A stretch of 64,000 bases of DNA from Helianthus annuus (Eukaryota; Streptophyta; Magnoliopsida; Asterales; Asteraceae): contig NC_035436.2 of assembly GCF_002127325.2 (NCBI RefSeq), forward strand, positions 20,557,645-20,621,644. The letters run 5' to 3'. The translations under genes and the position numbers were made by a program. Positions 52,714-63,633 of the stretch are shown in pieces. The notes under the pieces were generated by a model. The model was not told the DNA's origin, ran no database searches, and worked only from the letters and a program-made list of their open reading frames with translations. Within the stretch, counting starts at the first letter, position 1, and every line of letters begins with the position of its first letter.

Positions 52714-53358
52714 ATGGGGGAGTCGTACTGGCCAGAAATCTATCCTCAGAGAAAGGCGTTTTTTCGCCATGGTAGTTGTGGATCCGGTAATAAATTGTTG
52801 TTTACTTGTATTTGTATTTGTATTCTGATTATAAAGGATTTGAATAATTAAACAGATCCGGTGAACAATCTGCGTTTCGAAACGTAAAATCGTTTCCTGT
52901 AGAGAGGATAATCATGCAGTTTTGGCGACCAGTAAAAAGGCACTAGACTTTTATCTACTTTTAACCCTTATGCCTTTTCGTCAACTACTGGTAGGTGTGT
53001 TAGTTAGTTAAGTTACCATGATTCTTACAATAATATGTTTTATATTACTTGTGTTTTGTTTGTCTGCAGAGGGAGGGTTTGTATATCGTTCCTCCACTAC
53101 GACTTTTGATGCCTTGCGAGGTAATTATTAAGTAAATAATGTTTCTAATCAGATAGAACAGTATGACTGACTATGTATGATTTTTCATTTGAATACTTTT
53201 GTCTCTTTAAACAGGCTACTAATGGGGATTTCTGACTTGTCGAGAGAGAAATTGAAAAGGCATTACAAGTGGCTGTTGAATCACATGCTGTAACTCTTGG
53301 TCAAGTTTGGGTCACTTTTGAGAATCTTCATCGTAAGAACATACGGGCGTTATTAGGC
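52714..53358 (+). pseudogene. NLP-related copy C, decayed
   Basis: Exon 1 (52714-52786, MGESYWPEIYPQRKAF) is intact. Exon 2 (52856-52990) has lost more than 300 bp of its middle, from the Y-A-Y region to the last codons. Exon 3 (53070-53120) is intact. Exon 4 begins at 53215 but carries a stop after six residues plus a frame shift, and ends at GGCGTTATTAGG, where kinase sequence takes over. Introns 2 and 3 lack the MITEs of copies A and B, so C separated before those insertions. Confidence 0.9.
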
Positions 53359-53373
53359 TAGTCCCCATGGGTG

Positions 53374-54640
53374 CAGTCATGCATGATCTGCGCTTGATAC
53401 ACACCGACTTGAAGCCCGAGGAGAACATTCTTCTAGTGTCCCCAGAATATATCAAAGTGCCTGATTACAATGTTGGAACATTCTTTTTGCTATTTAGAGG
53501 TAACAAAATGGGCTGTTGGGTAATGAGTCAAAGTGGGCGCATGTTAAAATTGTTATTTTCACGAGCGGGTTGACCCCGAAGCATGGTTTTGGAAGTTCAT
53601 TTTTTTTGTTGATAATGTACTTTTTTTTTTAAAAATGGTTTATGGGGTTTTATGCTATCAAAAACACACTTCAGGTGAGTTTTTACTATTTCACCCATTT
53701 GACCCGTTTGATATTCAAGCCCGGATCAGCCTTGTTTAGTTTATATCATGAAGATGCAGATGGCTAACAGTTTTTGTTTCGAATATGTTGTTTTAGGGTT
53801 CATATAGGTCACCCAAGGTAGTTCATACTCCAAAAGAATACCAAGATGCAGTGCTATCAAAGTGATTGATTTTGGTTGGTTGCACAACGTATGATCGTCC
53901 GGACCAGAACTACATAGTGTCAACACGCCATTATAAAGCCACCAGAAGTTATATTAGGTATTTTCTTTGTCTAGTTTATTCAAGTAGTTTAATCTTCTTA
54001 ATCATTTGTGGATAATGTATTTGGAAGCCATTCAAATATTCATCTCATCATAATATTAAAGGCAACCCATACATTGAAGCTACTTTGTAGGCCACTAAAA
54101 TATGTGTAGTTTACTGTATTAAATGAAAATGGATAGCATACTTGGGTGGTCTATAAAATAGTTTCAGTATATGTATGGCTTTAAGAAAAACAAGATGAAT
54201 ATTTTAGTGCTTATGTTTCTATGCATAGTAGTAACACATATTTATTTGCTATCTGACATTCTGACCAGTGTTTCTTGCAGGATTGGGATGGAGTTACTGT
54301 TTTGGCATATGGAGTGTTGGTTGTATCCTTGTGGAGCTATGCTCGGTATGTGCTGAGTTTCATCTTTCTCTATCCTTTATTAATTGAAGTGATTTGTAGT
54401 TTCCTACACAGTAAAAAGTGATAAGTACGCAACAAATAAATGTTGTCTTGCATCATAAAGAGACGAATCATTTTGAGAGGAAGTTAACGTTTAAAAATAA
54501 GGTTTGTTTTGACTGGTACACTTGTATAACAGGGTGAAGCTTTGTTCCAAACACAGGAGAATCTTGAACATCTTGCTATGATGGAAAGGGTACTTGGATT
54601 TTTACCTTAACACATGTTGAGGAAAACAGAGTAAGTATTT
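53374..54640 (+). pseudogene. LAMMER (AFC-type) protein kinase, pseudogene fragment 1
   Basis: Exon pieces in order: 53377-53480 (VMHDLRLIHTDLKPEENILL, VSPEYIKVPDY) with the LAMMER-type HTDLKPEN catalytic loop carrying an extra E; 53796-53958 (KVIDFG, YDRPDQNYIVSTRHYKA), where an extra base breaks the PEVILG motif; 54282-54347 (LGWSYCFGIWSVGCILVEL); 54533-54640 (GEALFQTQENLEHLAMMERVLG), where Q of PQHML is a stop. Known: AFC kinases phosphorylate SR splicing factors. The N-lobe and C-terminal exons are absent. Nonfunctional. Confidence 0.9.
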
Positions 54641-54864
54641 TGTCAGTTTATATTACAACATTTTTTTGTAATTCTTAGGCAAAACAGGCGGGTTGGATAT
54701 CAATACATTTTACGAATATTATAAATGCTTATTTTTGTAATAATCATTATTGCAAATAAAATTTCACTTAAAATAAACCAGTTAGAAGATTGTACGATGA
54801 TTTTTGACCTATGTGGCTCATTTGACCTGTTTCATTGGTAGCTTTATTCTATTATTTTGCTCGT

Positions 54865-55375
54865 TTAAACATACAAAATAGCCTTAACTTGAGAAGTGAA
54901 GGAAATTTTTCTTTTTGATTTTTTTTTCATTTACTCAAGTATGACATTTAATTGCAAAATGTAAAAAAGGTCATGATTTTACATTAGTAGAGTGATTATG
55001 TAATTACTCTAGGCACTGGTGGGCAATGAGAGGAGACCCAGGGAAACCTGGGTTGGATCCTTGAGCCAAACGGGTTTTACCGGTAATTTCACTGTCGTGC
55101 CTACGGGCGGGTGGGTTACCGGGTTTTCCCCGGAATTGGTGGTGGACTTGGGTTACTCTCGGAGTACTCAGTTTGTCCAGTGGGTGCCCCTAGAGTACTC
55201 GGGATTGAGTTTGTTGGCCGTTCAAAAAAAAAAAAAAAGTAATTACAATTACTCTACTAGTGTAAAATCATATTTTTTTTTACTTTTTGCAATTAAATGT
55301 CATACTTAAGCAGATGGAAAAAAATTAAAAAAAAAACTTTCTTCACTTCTCATGTTCAGACTATTTTGTATGTTA
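54865..55375. mobile_element. Foldback/MITE-like inverted repeat
   Basis: The arms 54865-55007 and 55239-55375 are imperfect inverted repeats (ACATACAAAATAG, GAGAAGTGAAG, CAAGTATGACATTTAATTGC, ATGATTTTACATTAGTAG and their complements). The loop now contains a SINE. No TSD could be fixed. Confidence 0.78.
55008..55238 (+). mobile_element. SINE inserted in the foldback loop
   Basis: About 230 bp ending in a run of 15 A residues, flanked by GTAATTAC at 55000-55007 and 55239-55246. The internal CTGGGTTGGATCC resembles a tRNA-type B box (GGTTCGAATCC). I cannot name the family. Confidence 0.68.
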
Positions 55376-56469
55376 AGACCCATTTGTATTTGATCTTTAC
55401 ACTTATTAATAAAAGCACTAACTTGAATTGGCATCTAAAAAGCAGATTTTAATTAACAGTTTCAACCCAATTTTTTTTGAACCGCCTGTCTTTATCATCT
55501 GTATCTAGCTGTAATGCTGTATGCAACTAGCATTCTTAATCACCATATAAGATCACCCGTAGTGGGCAGTATTTGGGCGTGAATTGCCTAAAAAAAGCCC
55601 GCGGGGCGTTTTTTCTTAAAAAATTGGGTTGGGCGTGCTAAATTAAACGCCGGATGAAGATTTTGTTGGCCAATCAGTCAAACACAGGTATCCTTCTTTT
55701 TGTTTGGCCAATACCTTTTTTTGATGGTTTTTTATTTAATTCTTTACACCCCTTTTAACATAATGCACACATCCCCACTACACCCATTTTAGAAAAAACA
55801 CCCCATAATGCCCCATTGCTGATTGGACCGCCACAGGTTGGACTAGCCTGAAGGTGCTACCTCTCGAGAAAGTATCAAAGCCTAACAAAAACTACGTCGA
55901 TTTCCGGTTTCAATCTCTGTGATCATCTCCATTTACCGTTCTCGTACACTTAACGTAGTCTTACTGACAGTATTTAGGGTAAATTACGCTTTTCGTTCTT
56001 AATGTTTGTATCGGATTGCAATGGACACCCTCTAACTTCAATAATTACAGTAACAGTCCTTTACGTGTAAAACCCATGACCGTCTAATGGTCATAACTTG
56101 AACGTTGCATTGAGGGTCACTGGAACCCTAGCCAGGGCATGCAAACAAAAGATTTTGTTTAGAACATGGGATTTCAGGAGTGTTTTGGAGTTTAAGAGAT
56201 CAAGGATTCCCGGATTTTCCAACCCGATTGGACAAAATAGGTGGTGAGTTTGATCTCATCTGCTCCTATATGATCTTCTCTGAATCTTTTTTAACCAATT
56301 TAATATCAAGAGTCCAGTAGCCATGGGCTCCCAGCTGTGTGACTGAACAAAGAAAGCTAGAGCAGTTATTGGGTGACTTACAAAATTACTTCGGAGCTGA
56401 AGAAGACAAGTGGACTTGGTTGCTGGAATCATGAGGGTTTTCTCTGCCCGAAGTTTGAGGAGTCATGTC
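55376..56469. other. Intergenic DNA with element remnants
   Basis: GATCACCCGTAGTGGGCAG at 55550 looks like a MITE end. At 55978-56090 GGGTAAATTACGCTTTTCG, GTATCGGATTGCAATGG and CAATAATTACAG are the terminal text of a common plant MULE-type repeat, one end only. No gene. Confidence 0.5.
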
Positions 56470-57400
56470 TAGTGTTGCAGAAATCGCGCCTAGGCGGTCA
56501 TTAGTCGCTCATCGGAGGTCCGTCGCCTAGATTTTGCCAAATTGCTCAGTCTAGGCGGTCAAAGTCAAATTATGTCAAAGTTTGAAAAAATATGTCAAAA
56601 GTCGCCTATAATCGGACCAAGTCGGTCAAAGCTAGATCAGATGTTGGTCAAAATTCGACCAAATCGGTCAAGGGAAACGAATTGGTACTCCATAATTTTG
56701 AACCAGTGTAGAGATAACTGGGTGCGATATTCTGATGAAGAATGAGACAGGGAGCGGGAAAAGGCGTATGATGAAAGTGGGGATGATCAGGGTTATTTAA
56801 GTTTGGGACTTTTAACATATAACCACCCTCCATCTTGATTAGTTTATATTTAGTCCTCATGCTTGTGAATTTATATGTGTGGGACTTTTACGCACCGCTT
56901 GCAATGTGCGCATATAATGTATATATGTGTGGGCGGTCGGGGTGCACTAATTTTAACGTTATTTTACTAATTTCGTGAAAATAATGTTAAAAGAGGGGGA
57001 TGGTTAATCATGCATCATGTGGTGGCATTGATATCCGAAAGACAAAGGAGTACATGCATTAATTGGCCTGTCTTAATTGTCGAGTGTTATGTGTCTTATG
57101 TCCAAGGCTTGAGGAAAAACTACCATCGAGCCGGGGGTCTTACTGGAAGCAGTCCGTCTATTCCAATGGGGTAGAGGTACGACTGTCTACATCTTACCCA
57201 CCTTAGACCCTACCTTAGCTTTGTTATCGGTGTGATTTACTGAGTATGATGATGATGACATGTGAATTTATATATAAAAGATATAAAATTAATGGTATAT
57301 GTATATAAATTCATAAAATAATACACATAAAGTCCATCCCAATTAATCCCTAGGCGGTACCTCACCGCCCGACTAGCGCCTAACGCTTTCTACAACATTG
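56470..57400. mobile_element. hAT-like non-autonomous element
   Basis: The left end TAGTGTTGCAGAAATCGCG and the right end CGCTTTCTACAACATTG are imperfect inverted repeats, followed inward by CCTAGGCGG and ACCGCCC. The flanks GTCATGTC (56462-56469) and GTAATGTC (57401-57408) are an 8-bp duplication with one mismatch, as expected for hAT. No transposase. Confidence 0.8.
57104..57262 (+). mobile_element. SINE-like 3' part nested in the hAT
   Basis: GGGTAGAGGTACGACTGTC, ACATCTTACCCACC, TAGACCCTACCTTAGC and GTGATTTACTGAGTATG, followed by a GATGATGATGA tail, are the usual text of a widespread plant SINE-type 3' end with simple-repeat tail. The 5' promoter half is not clear. Confidence 0.5.
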
Positions 57401-57479
57401 GTAATGTCCGAAGTCATATGTTTACACATTTGAGAATTGGCTTTAGCTGGAATTGTTGGACACCCTTTTAAGGTGAATT

Positions 57480-57850
57480 TTTTGGCTTGGCGGGGTGGCT
57501 ATGGATCAGGTGTCGTTTACTGTGAATTTGCTGTTGGTCGTTGCGCAAGATATTTGGAATTTTGTGACTCAATGGTGTAGGTTAAGTTCATTTTTTATAC
57601 TTGAACTTGAAGACCTGGTCAATTTTCATGCCGTATCAGGGGAGATGCCAAGTGGCGGAAAACGGTGTACACGATAATGCAAACGACGTTTTGGTGCTTG
57701 TGGAAAAGTAGAAACAATGTGATTTTCAACCAGAAGCAAGTATGCGTGGCGAGGATTTAGGATAAGATTAAAACGCTTGGGTTCTTGTTGTTCAAGAATA
57801 GATCACGATATCGAGCTATCACTTGACCGGATTGGTGTGATACTTGTATA
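57480..57850 (+). pseudogene. LINE (L1-type) reverse transcriptase 3' end, decayed
   Basis: Interrupted frames give WLWIRC-like and TTFWCLWKSRNNVIFNQKQVC, KIKTLGFLLFKNRSR, then a YRAIT-W-DW ending, the usual C-terminal text of plant L1 elements after the zinc-binding reverse transcriptase region. Several stops and frame shifts. The 5' part is absent, as typical for truncated LINE insertions. Confidence 0.72.
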
Positions 57851-58633
57851 AATGTCTTTACATCTATTTTTTGTTCGGTTTGAATGTCCTGTCGCAACGT
57901 GCGGTTTCTAAAAACTCGTTATATTTTAAAATGCAAGTAGTTATATACTTGTATAATTATATTTTGAGCTTTATGTTCAAGTTACTTGAGCATGGTTTTC
58001 ACTTTTGGCCATGTTGGGTTTGCTTTACACATGTCCCTCTCTACACTAAATTAGTGTATGCTAATTCACCCACTCCCATTCTCCGTGCCTTCCACGTTGC
58101 CTCCTTCGAAATCTATTGTCACCTTTTCTAGAAAGTGCATAAAACAAACATAACTCACATATTAAAAACAACGTGAAATCGATCATGTCCAACCAAGGAG
58201 AAAGAACAAGACGTATGAGCGAGAGAATCTTGTCAGTTCTCAAAATATGGCAACTCATTTCGAGTCGCTCTCCGTCAAGACTCCAGTGATCAGCCAGTAG
58301 TGCCGAGCCATGTGTGTTGCAGCCGATGGAGTGGACGATCAAAGTGAGGCTAAAGATTAATACAAAGGGCCTTCGCTCGAAGAGGTTTCAAACAAGAGAG
58401 CGGTATTGAAAGGCGAAAGAGACGAGTGCACGAATCGGCGTACCAGAGGTGGAACTATATTTTGGTTTCCAGCCAACCAAATTTCCAGTTTACTGAAATT
58501 ATCAGCTAACCAAATTTCCAGTTTACGAAACTATCAACCACAAAGTTTCTGACAGTTGCTCCTCTGCCGGAAGAGCGGCGGTCCTGCCGTTGTTGTGAAG
58601 TCCATGAAATGATCAGCTAAGAAGAAACAAAAT
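57851..58633. other. Intergenic DNA
   Basis: No gene recognised. A short direct repeat, CCAACCAAATTTCCAGTTTA and CTAACCAAATTTCCAGTTTA, lies at 58472 and 58504. Confidence 0.5.
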
Positions 58634-59182
58634 GCAGAATATATAAAATGGTCTGAATATTGATGGCTTTTCAAAAGATGATCGTGACTCAATTAAGCAA
58701 ACCTACTCTTTTGTTGTTATCTTTTAAGGACTTTATTAAATTAAAGTAAAAATAAAATGTAGCAATCCAATGGTCAAACCTCTAGAAGCTATATGTTACC
58801 AACAAATATGAATTAAGTCAAAACCAGTTTGACTATTATAATCAATTTAGTCAAAGTCAAACCTTCTAGAAGCTATATGTTGTCGTATACCAGCAAACAT
58901 GAATCCAGTCAAATCCAGTTTGACTATCATAATCAATTAAGTCAAAGTCAAACGTTCTAAAAGCTATGTCTTGTTTTTTCAAAACGCGTTAACAAGGTAC
59001 AAGTCAAACGTTCTAGGATCCTAACATGCGCTAACAAAGTATGCTAGTCAAAAATGCGCTAACAATGTGCGCTAGTCAAATCTACTAACTTCTATTTGAT
59101 AAAACAAAGTCTTTTTAAAAGCTAATAACCTCTCATAACCATACTTTAACTATTTACCTTGCACCAACCTTGTCACACATAG

Positions 59183-59476
59183 CTAAAGTCTCACCATCTG
59201 ATCCTCCACAAACCTCTGCATACACTCCGCCCAACCATTCGCATCAACAAGATTCACATACATTCTTTGAAACGCATACACCATTTGATAGGTATTGGGA
59301 TTCAAGTTACACTCTTGTTCCAGCCGAGTTCGAAGTTGGTCGAATGTGGCTTGCCTATCTACGTGAAACACCACTCTAAAATCTTGCACATAGTACACGA
59401 CAACAATCATTGTGTGTGTATTTCCTGGTGCAGGCCACACGTTAAACCCAAACTGTACGCGTCTCGCTTTCAAAAC
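59183..59476 (-). CDS. PB1-like C-terminal exon of an unrecognised gene, left arm
   Basis: Read leftwards from a CAAAAG acceptor the frame is VLKARRVQFGFNVWPAPG, then TMIVVVYYVQDFRVVFHVDR, ATFDQLRTRLEQECNLNPNT, and FQRMYVNLVDANGWAECMQR, ending in a stop. Length, strand order and the L-E-x-E-x-x-LNP-x-TY region match the PB1-like tail of the NLP-related genes A and B (FESLMEKINLEFELNPAGTY). The frame is intact here, while the right-arm copy has several stops. I infer a related PB1-like fold; overall function unknown. Whether it is spliced to 60033-60425 is not proven. Confidence 0.6.
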   Translation of the reverse strand, partial: VLKARRVQFGFNVWPAPGNTHTMIVVVYYVQDFRVVFHVDRQATFDQLRTRLEQECNLNPNTYQMVYAFQRMYVNLVDANGWAECMQRFVEDQMVRL

Positions 59477-60032
59477 CTTTTGAGAAACCGTAACAATAAA
59501 AAAGTTGGTTATACTGTAAAAAACAGAACGAAGTATAGAATAGGGATGAGCATTTGATACTGGGTACCGGTACCGAATTTTTCCCGTACCGGTACCAAAT
59601 TTTTCTAGTACCGAATTTTTTCGGCATTGGTACCGGTTCGGTCTAACGGCCTGAAAACCCAACACGAACGTAATACGAAATTTGCAGGTTTGGGGTTCGT
59701 CTAAATGGGCTCAGTCAGTTTCGGATTGAACCCGCGAACTCGTTTAGCTAAACGGGTCAGGTTTGGGCTGAACCCGTCGGGTTGGCGGGTTGACCCGATT
59801 AACCAGTTTTCGGGTCGGGTTAAACCCGCTAACACGACCCGTTTAGCAACCCTAAAAAAGTCTTACTTTTTGTATGTAATCTGACTTGCGGCTGCGTCAA
59901 CCCAAAATAATCTGATAAATGTTCCCTGTCCTTGAGATGCTTCAGCATATATGGTGTTCATTGCATAAACAGCACTGCATTTCGCAAATCTTTAAAAGTA
60001 TGGGCATTTCAAACTTGAATGACCCCTAAATC

Positions 60033-60425
60033 CTAATCCAAATTTCCTGCATTTATGTGATCATGCACTGTATCAATGTTTTCACTGATCCTTGCTAACG
60101 CTTCTTGATAATATATGATGGAAGCAAGCCTCCTCGGGTACAAAGGTCCTAATGGTGGTGGTAGTGGTGGCTCGTCCACGTTACCCCCGTTACCACCTCC
60201 TTCCCCGTTGTTACCATGCTCGCCGAAGAAGTCATTCATAAACTCTATATCTTCTGCTTTGAGTTGTGGAGACAAAAATATCTTGTGGTGGTGGTTCTTG
60301 TACTCCTCTAGTTTTTTCTGGTGGTTCTTGTTATTATCATTTTCATCAGGGGGATTGACTTGCATCCAAGGCTCATTTAATTCATCATCAGAATCCATTT
60401 GTAAATCAACAATCCATGAATCCAT
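60033..60425 (-). CDS. Unrecognised reading frame, upstream exon of the inverted-repeat gene
   Basis: The 130-residue frame starts MDSWIVDLQMDSDDELNEPW. It is acidic and asparagine-rich, then glycine-rich (GNNGEGGGNGGN), then PPLPPPLGPLYPRRLASIIY and ISENIDTVHDHINAGNLD. I recognise no domain. Further leftwards conserved text DREHLSDYFGLTQPQVRLHT occurs in both arms but is separated by a stop, so splicing or decay is involved. The start is the first ATG. The frame is unbroken, but the right-arm copy is interrupted. Confidence 0.45.
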   Translation of the reverse strand: MDSWIVDLQMDSDDELNEPWMQVNPPDENDNNKNHQKKLEEYKNHHHKIFLSPQLKAEDIEFMNDFFGEHGNNGEGGGNGGNVDEPPLPPPLGPLYPRRLASIIYYQEALARISENIDTVHDHINAGNLD

Positions 60426-60797
60426 CTGTATTTGGGGTTGGCTGGATCATGTTATGATGAATCGAACATCAAAACTTAAAACGAACCTGTTACACAGATT
60501 GTAGTAGATCTGTAGTCTTAACTATCCTAATAGCAATTTTACTAAGTGTGAATGAAAGCAATTTTAGGGCTTTCCTACAATTGCTTGCATAACAAGAAAA
60601 TGATAGGAAAAAGACAAAAAGCAATAAATTGTCGTTTGTAACGGTGGTAACGCGGACGGTGGTAACGAGCCTTGGATGCAAATCATTCCCCCTGATGAAA
60701 ATGATAATGGAGAACAAGAACCACCAGAAGAACCTGGAGGAGTACAATACCCACCACCACAGGATATTTTTTTCCACAACTCAACGCAGAAGATATA

Positions 60798-61563
60798 GGT
60801 GCTGTTTGTTTTTTTGCCAGAAGCACTTCTGGCCACTTATGTCTGCGTCGCGCAGACACACGCAGATCTTTGGGTCCTGCAGCTTGTTTGTTTTCCAGAA
60901 GCACTTCTCACCTTTTACCTCTTCCCCACGCAGACATAAGCCTACCTCTTATCTCTTTCAAAACATAGACATTCTCAACATCTCTGCATCACCACTCTCC
61001 ACCGCCACTCTCTGCATCCCTGCCACCACCTCCACCACTACATCTCTCCCACCACCTACACCCCCACATCTCCGCCACCACCTGTACCATCACATCGGCG
61101 GTGATGGGCTTGATGTTCTTCATCTTCAAACAAAACCCCCAAATCGAACGACGACGGCGGTGGTGGGTTTTGATGTTCTTGGCGGTGGTGGAACAACGAA
61201 GGCGGTGGTGGTGGTGGTTGCGACGAGGGTGGGTTCTTGGAGTGGGGGCTAGGGTTTGCGGTGGTGCTTGGTTTCGCGGCAGGAGACAGGGGGCGGTGGT
61301 GCTTGACGGTGGTTGTTGGTTGTGGTGGTGGCAGGTGGACGGTGGAGGAGGTGATGGCGGATGGTTGTGGTGGTGGTGGTAGATGAGGGCAGAGAGAGAG
61401 GAGTGTTCTGTGTGTGTTGTGAAGTGGTTTTTGTAGAAGTAAAAAAACAAACCCTCTTCTCCTTGCAGACTGCAGACCTTTGGTCCACCTCTTCTTCTGC
61501 AGATGCCTGCAGATGTGGTCCGCAGACTGCAGACCTTTTGCATCTGAAAAAACTAACACCACC
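60798..61563. mobile_element. PIF/Harbinger-like element in the right arm
   Basis: The ends GGTGCTGTTTGTTTTTTT and AAAAAACTAACACCACC are inverted repeats, flanked by ATA at 60795-60797 and 61564-61566. The left arm supplies the empty site: its complement reads GCAGAAGATATAGAGTTTATG, where the right arm has the element after GATATA and before GAGTTTATG. It contains TGCAGA/CTGCAG words near both ends and a GGTGGTGG core. No transposase. Confidence 0.9.
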
Positions 61564-61566
61564 ATA

Positions 61567-62600
61567 GAGTTTATGAATGACTTCTTTGGGGAGCATGGTA
61601 AAAACGAGGAAGACAGTGGTAATGCGGGCGGTGGTAACGTGGGTGAGCCACCACTACCACCGCCATTAGTACATTTACACCCGAGGAGGCTTGCTTCAAT
61701 CATATGTTATCAAGAAGCGTTAACAAGGATCTGTGAAAACATTGCTACAGTGAATGATCACATAAATGCAGGAAAATTGGATTTCGATTTATGGGGCCAT
61801 TCAAGTTTCAAATGCCAATGCTTTTGAAGATTTGCAAAATGCAGTGCTTCTTATGCAATGGACACCAAATACGCGAAAGTATCTCAATGACAGAGAACAT
61901 TTATCAGATTATTTTGGGTTGACCCAACCGCAAGTTAGATTACATACAAGAAATAAGACTTTTTTTAGGGTTGCTAGACGAGTCGTATTAGCGGGTTTAA
62001 CCCGACCTGAATTTTGGTTAATCAGGTCAACCCCGACGGGTTCAGCCCGAACTCCACCCGTTTTGCTAAACGGGTTCAACCTAAAACTGACCGAACCCAA
62101 TTAGACGAACCCCAAATTTGCAAATTTCGTATTACGTTCGTGTTGGGTTTTCAGGCCGTTAGATCGAACCAGTACCAATGCCGAAAAATTCTGTATTAGA
62201 AAAATTCGGTACCGGTACCCGGTACCAAATGCTCGTCCCTATTCTATACTCCGTTCGGTTTTTATGGTGTAACCAACTTTTTTTATTGTTACAGTTTTTT
62301 TAAAAGGTGTTGAAAGCGAGACACGTGCAGTTTGGGTTTAACGTGTGGCCTGCACCAGGAAATGCACACACAATGATAGTTGTCATGTACTATGTGCAAG
62401 GTTTTAGAGTGGTGTTTCACATAGATAGGCAAGCCACATTCCACCAAATTTGAACTCGGCTGGAACAAGAGTGTAACTTGAATCTCAATACCTATTAAAT
62501 GGCGTATACGTTTCAAAGGATTTTTGTGAATCTTGTTGATGCGAATGGTTGAGCGGAGTGTATGCAGATGTTTGTAGAGGATCAGATGGTGAGGATTTAG
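61567..62600 (+). pseudogene. Right-arm copy of the inverted-repeat gene, broken
   Basis: GAGTTTATGAATGACTTC continues the upstream exon interrupted by the Harbinger element (its first part is at about 60668-60797). It then shows PPLPPPLVHLHPRRLASIIC and REHLSDYFGLTQPQVRLHT. The PB1-like exon is at about 62307-62600 (VQFGFNVWPAPGNAHTM) with stops at three or more positions where the left arm has L, Q and W. It is read on the plus strand, so it faces away from the left copy. Confidence 0.8.
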
Positions 62601-63164
62601 CTATATGTGACAAGGTTGGTGTAAGGTAATTAGTTAATGTATGGTTATTAGAAGTTATTAGCTTTTAAAGAGACTTAATTTATATAAATAGAATTCATTA
62701 GATTTGACTAGGGCACATTCTTAGCGCATATTTGACTAGCGTACCTTGTTAGATCATTTTAGGATCCTAGAACGTTTGACGTTTACCTTGTTAACGCGTT
62801 TTTGAAAACAACACATAGCTTTTAGAATGTTTGATTTTGACTTAATTGATTATGATAGTCAAACTGGATTTAACTATTCATGTTTGCTGGTATACAGCAA
62901 CATATAGCTTCTAGAAGGTTTGAATTTGACTTAGTTGATTATGATAGTCAAACTGGTTTTGACTTAATTCATATTTGCTGGCAACAAATAGCTTCTAAAA
63001 GGTTTGACTATTGGATTGCTACATTTTATTTTTATTTAATTTAATAAGGTCCTTAAAAGATGACAACAAAAGACTAGGTTTGCATAATTGAGTCACGATC
63101 ATCTTTTGAAAAGCAAACAATATTCAGACCAGTTTATTTATTCTGCTAGTCCCCATGGGTCATT

Positions 63165-63633
63165 GTGCTTGTTAAATACGTTGCAGTCATGCATGATCTG
63201 CGCTTGATACACACTAACTTGAAGCCTGAGAACATTTTTCTTGTGTCCCCAAAATATATCAAAGTGCCTGATTACAAGGTTGGAATATTCTTTTTGCTAT
63301 TTAGAGGTGTAACAAAATGGGCTGTAGGTAATGAGTCAAACTGGGTCCATGTTAAAATGGTTATTTTCACGAGTGGGTTAACCCCGAAGCATGGTTTTGG
63401 AAGTTCATTTTTTTTGTTGATAATGTACTTTTTTATTAAAATGGTTTATGGGATTTTATGCTATCAAAAACACACTTCAGGTGAGTTTTGACTATTTCAC
63501 CCATTTGATATTCAAGCCCGGATCAGCCCTTTTTAGTTTATATCATGAATATAACAATTTTTATTTCCAATATGTTGTTTTAGGGTTCATCTAGGTCACC
63601 CAAGGATAGTTCTAAAAGCAATTAAGGTTTTAC
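63165..63633 (+). pseudogene. LAMMER (AFC-type) kinase, pseudogene fragment 2
   Basis: VAVMHDLRLIHTNLKPENIF, then VSPKYIKVPDYK, give the catalytic loop with the essential aspartate of HTDLKPEN changed to asparagine. A second exon at about 63584-63628 gives RSPKDSSKAIKV, then a copia LTR begins at 63634. It is closely similar to fragment 1, including intron sequence, and is preceded by the same GCTAGTCCCCATGGG junction word. Confidence 0.88.

Larger units (their letters stand above)
58634..63146. repeat. Large imperfect inverted repeat (palindromic locus)
   Basis: The left arm 58634-60388 reappears in reverse complement at 60668-63146, with a loop of about 280 bp. Sampled stretches agree at roughly nine bases in ten. 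The right arm is longer because a 766-bp Harbinger element sits in it. Both arms contain the same order: AAAGATGATCGTGACTCAATT, the AAACCTTCTAGAAGCTATATG repeats, the PB1-like exon, the GGTACCGG repeat, and the N-terminal exon. Transcription through the whole locus would give a hairpin of about 1.7 kb. Confidence 0.9.

Noticed and set aside
61056..61703. Proline-rich 215-residue frame on the minus strand
   Set aside because: Mostly within the Harbinger element and its GGTGG core; composition-driven.
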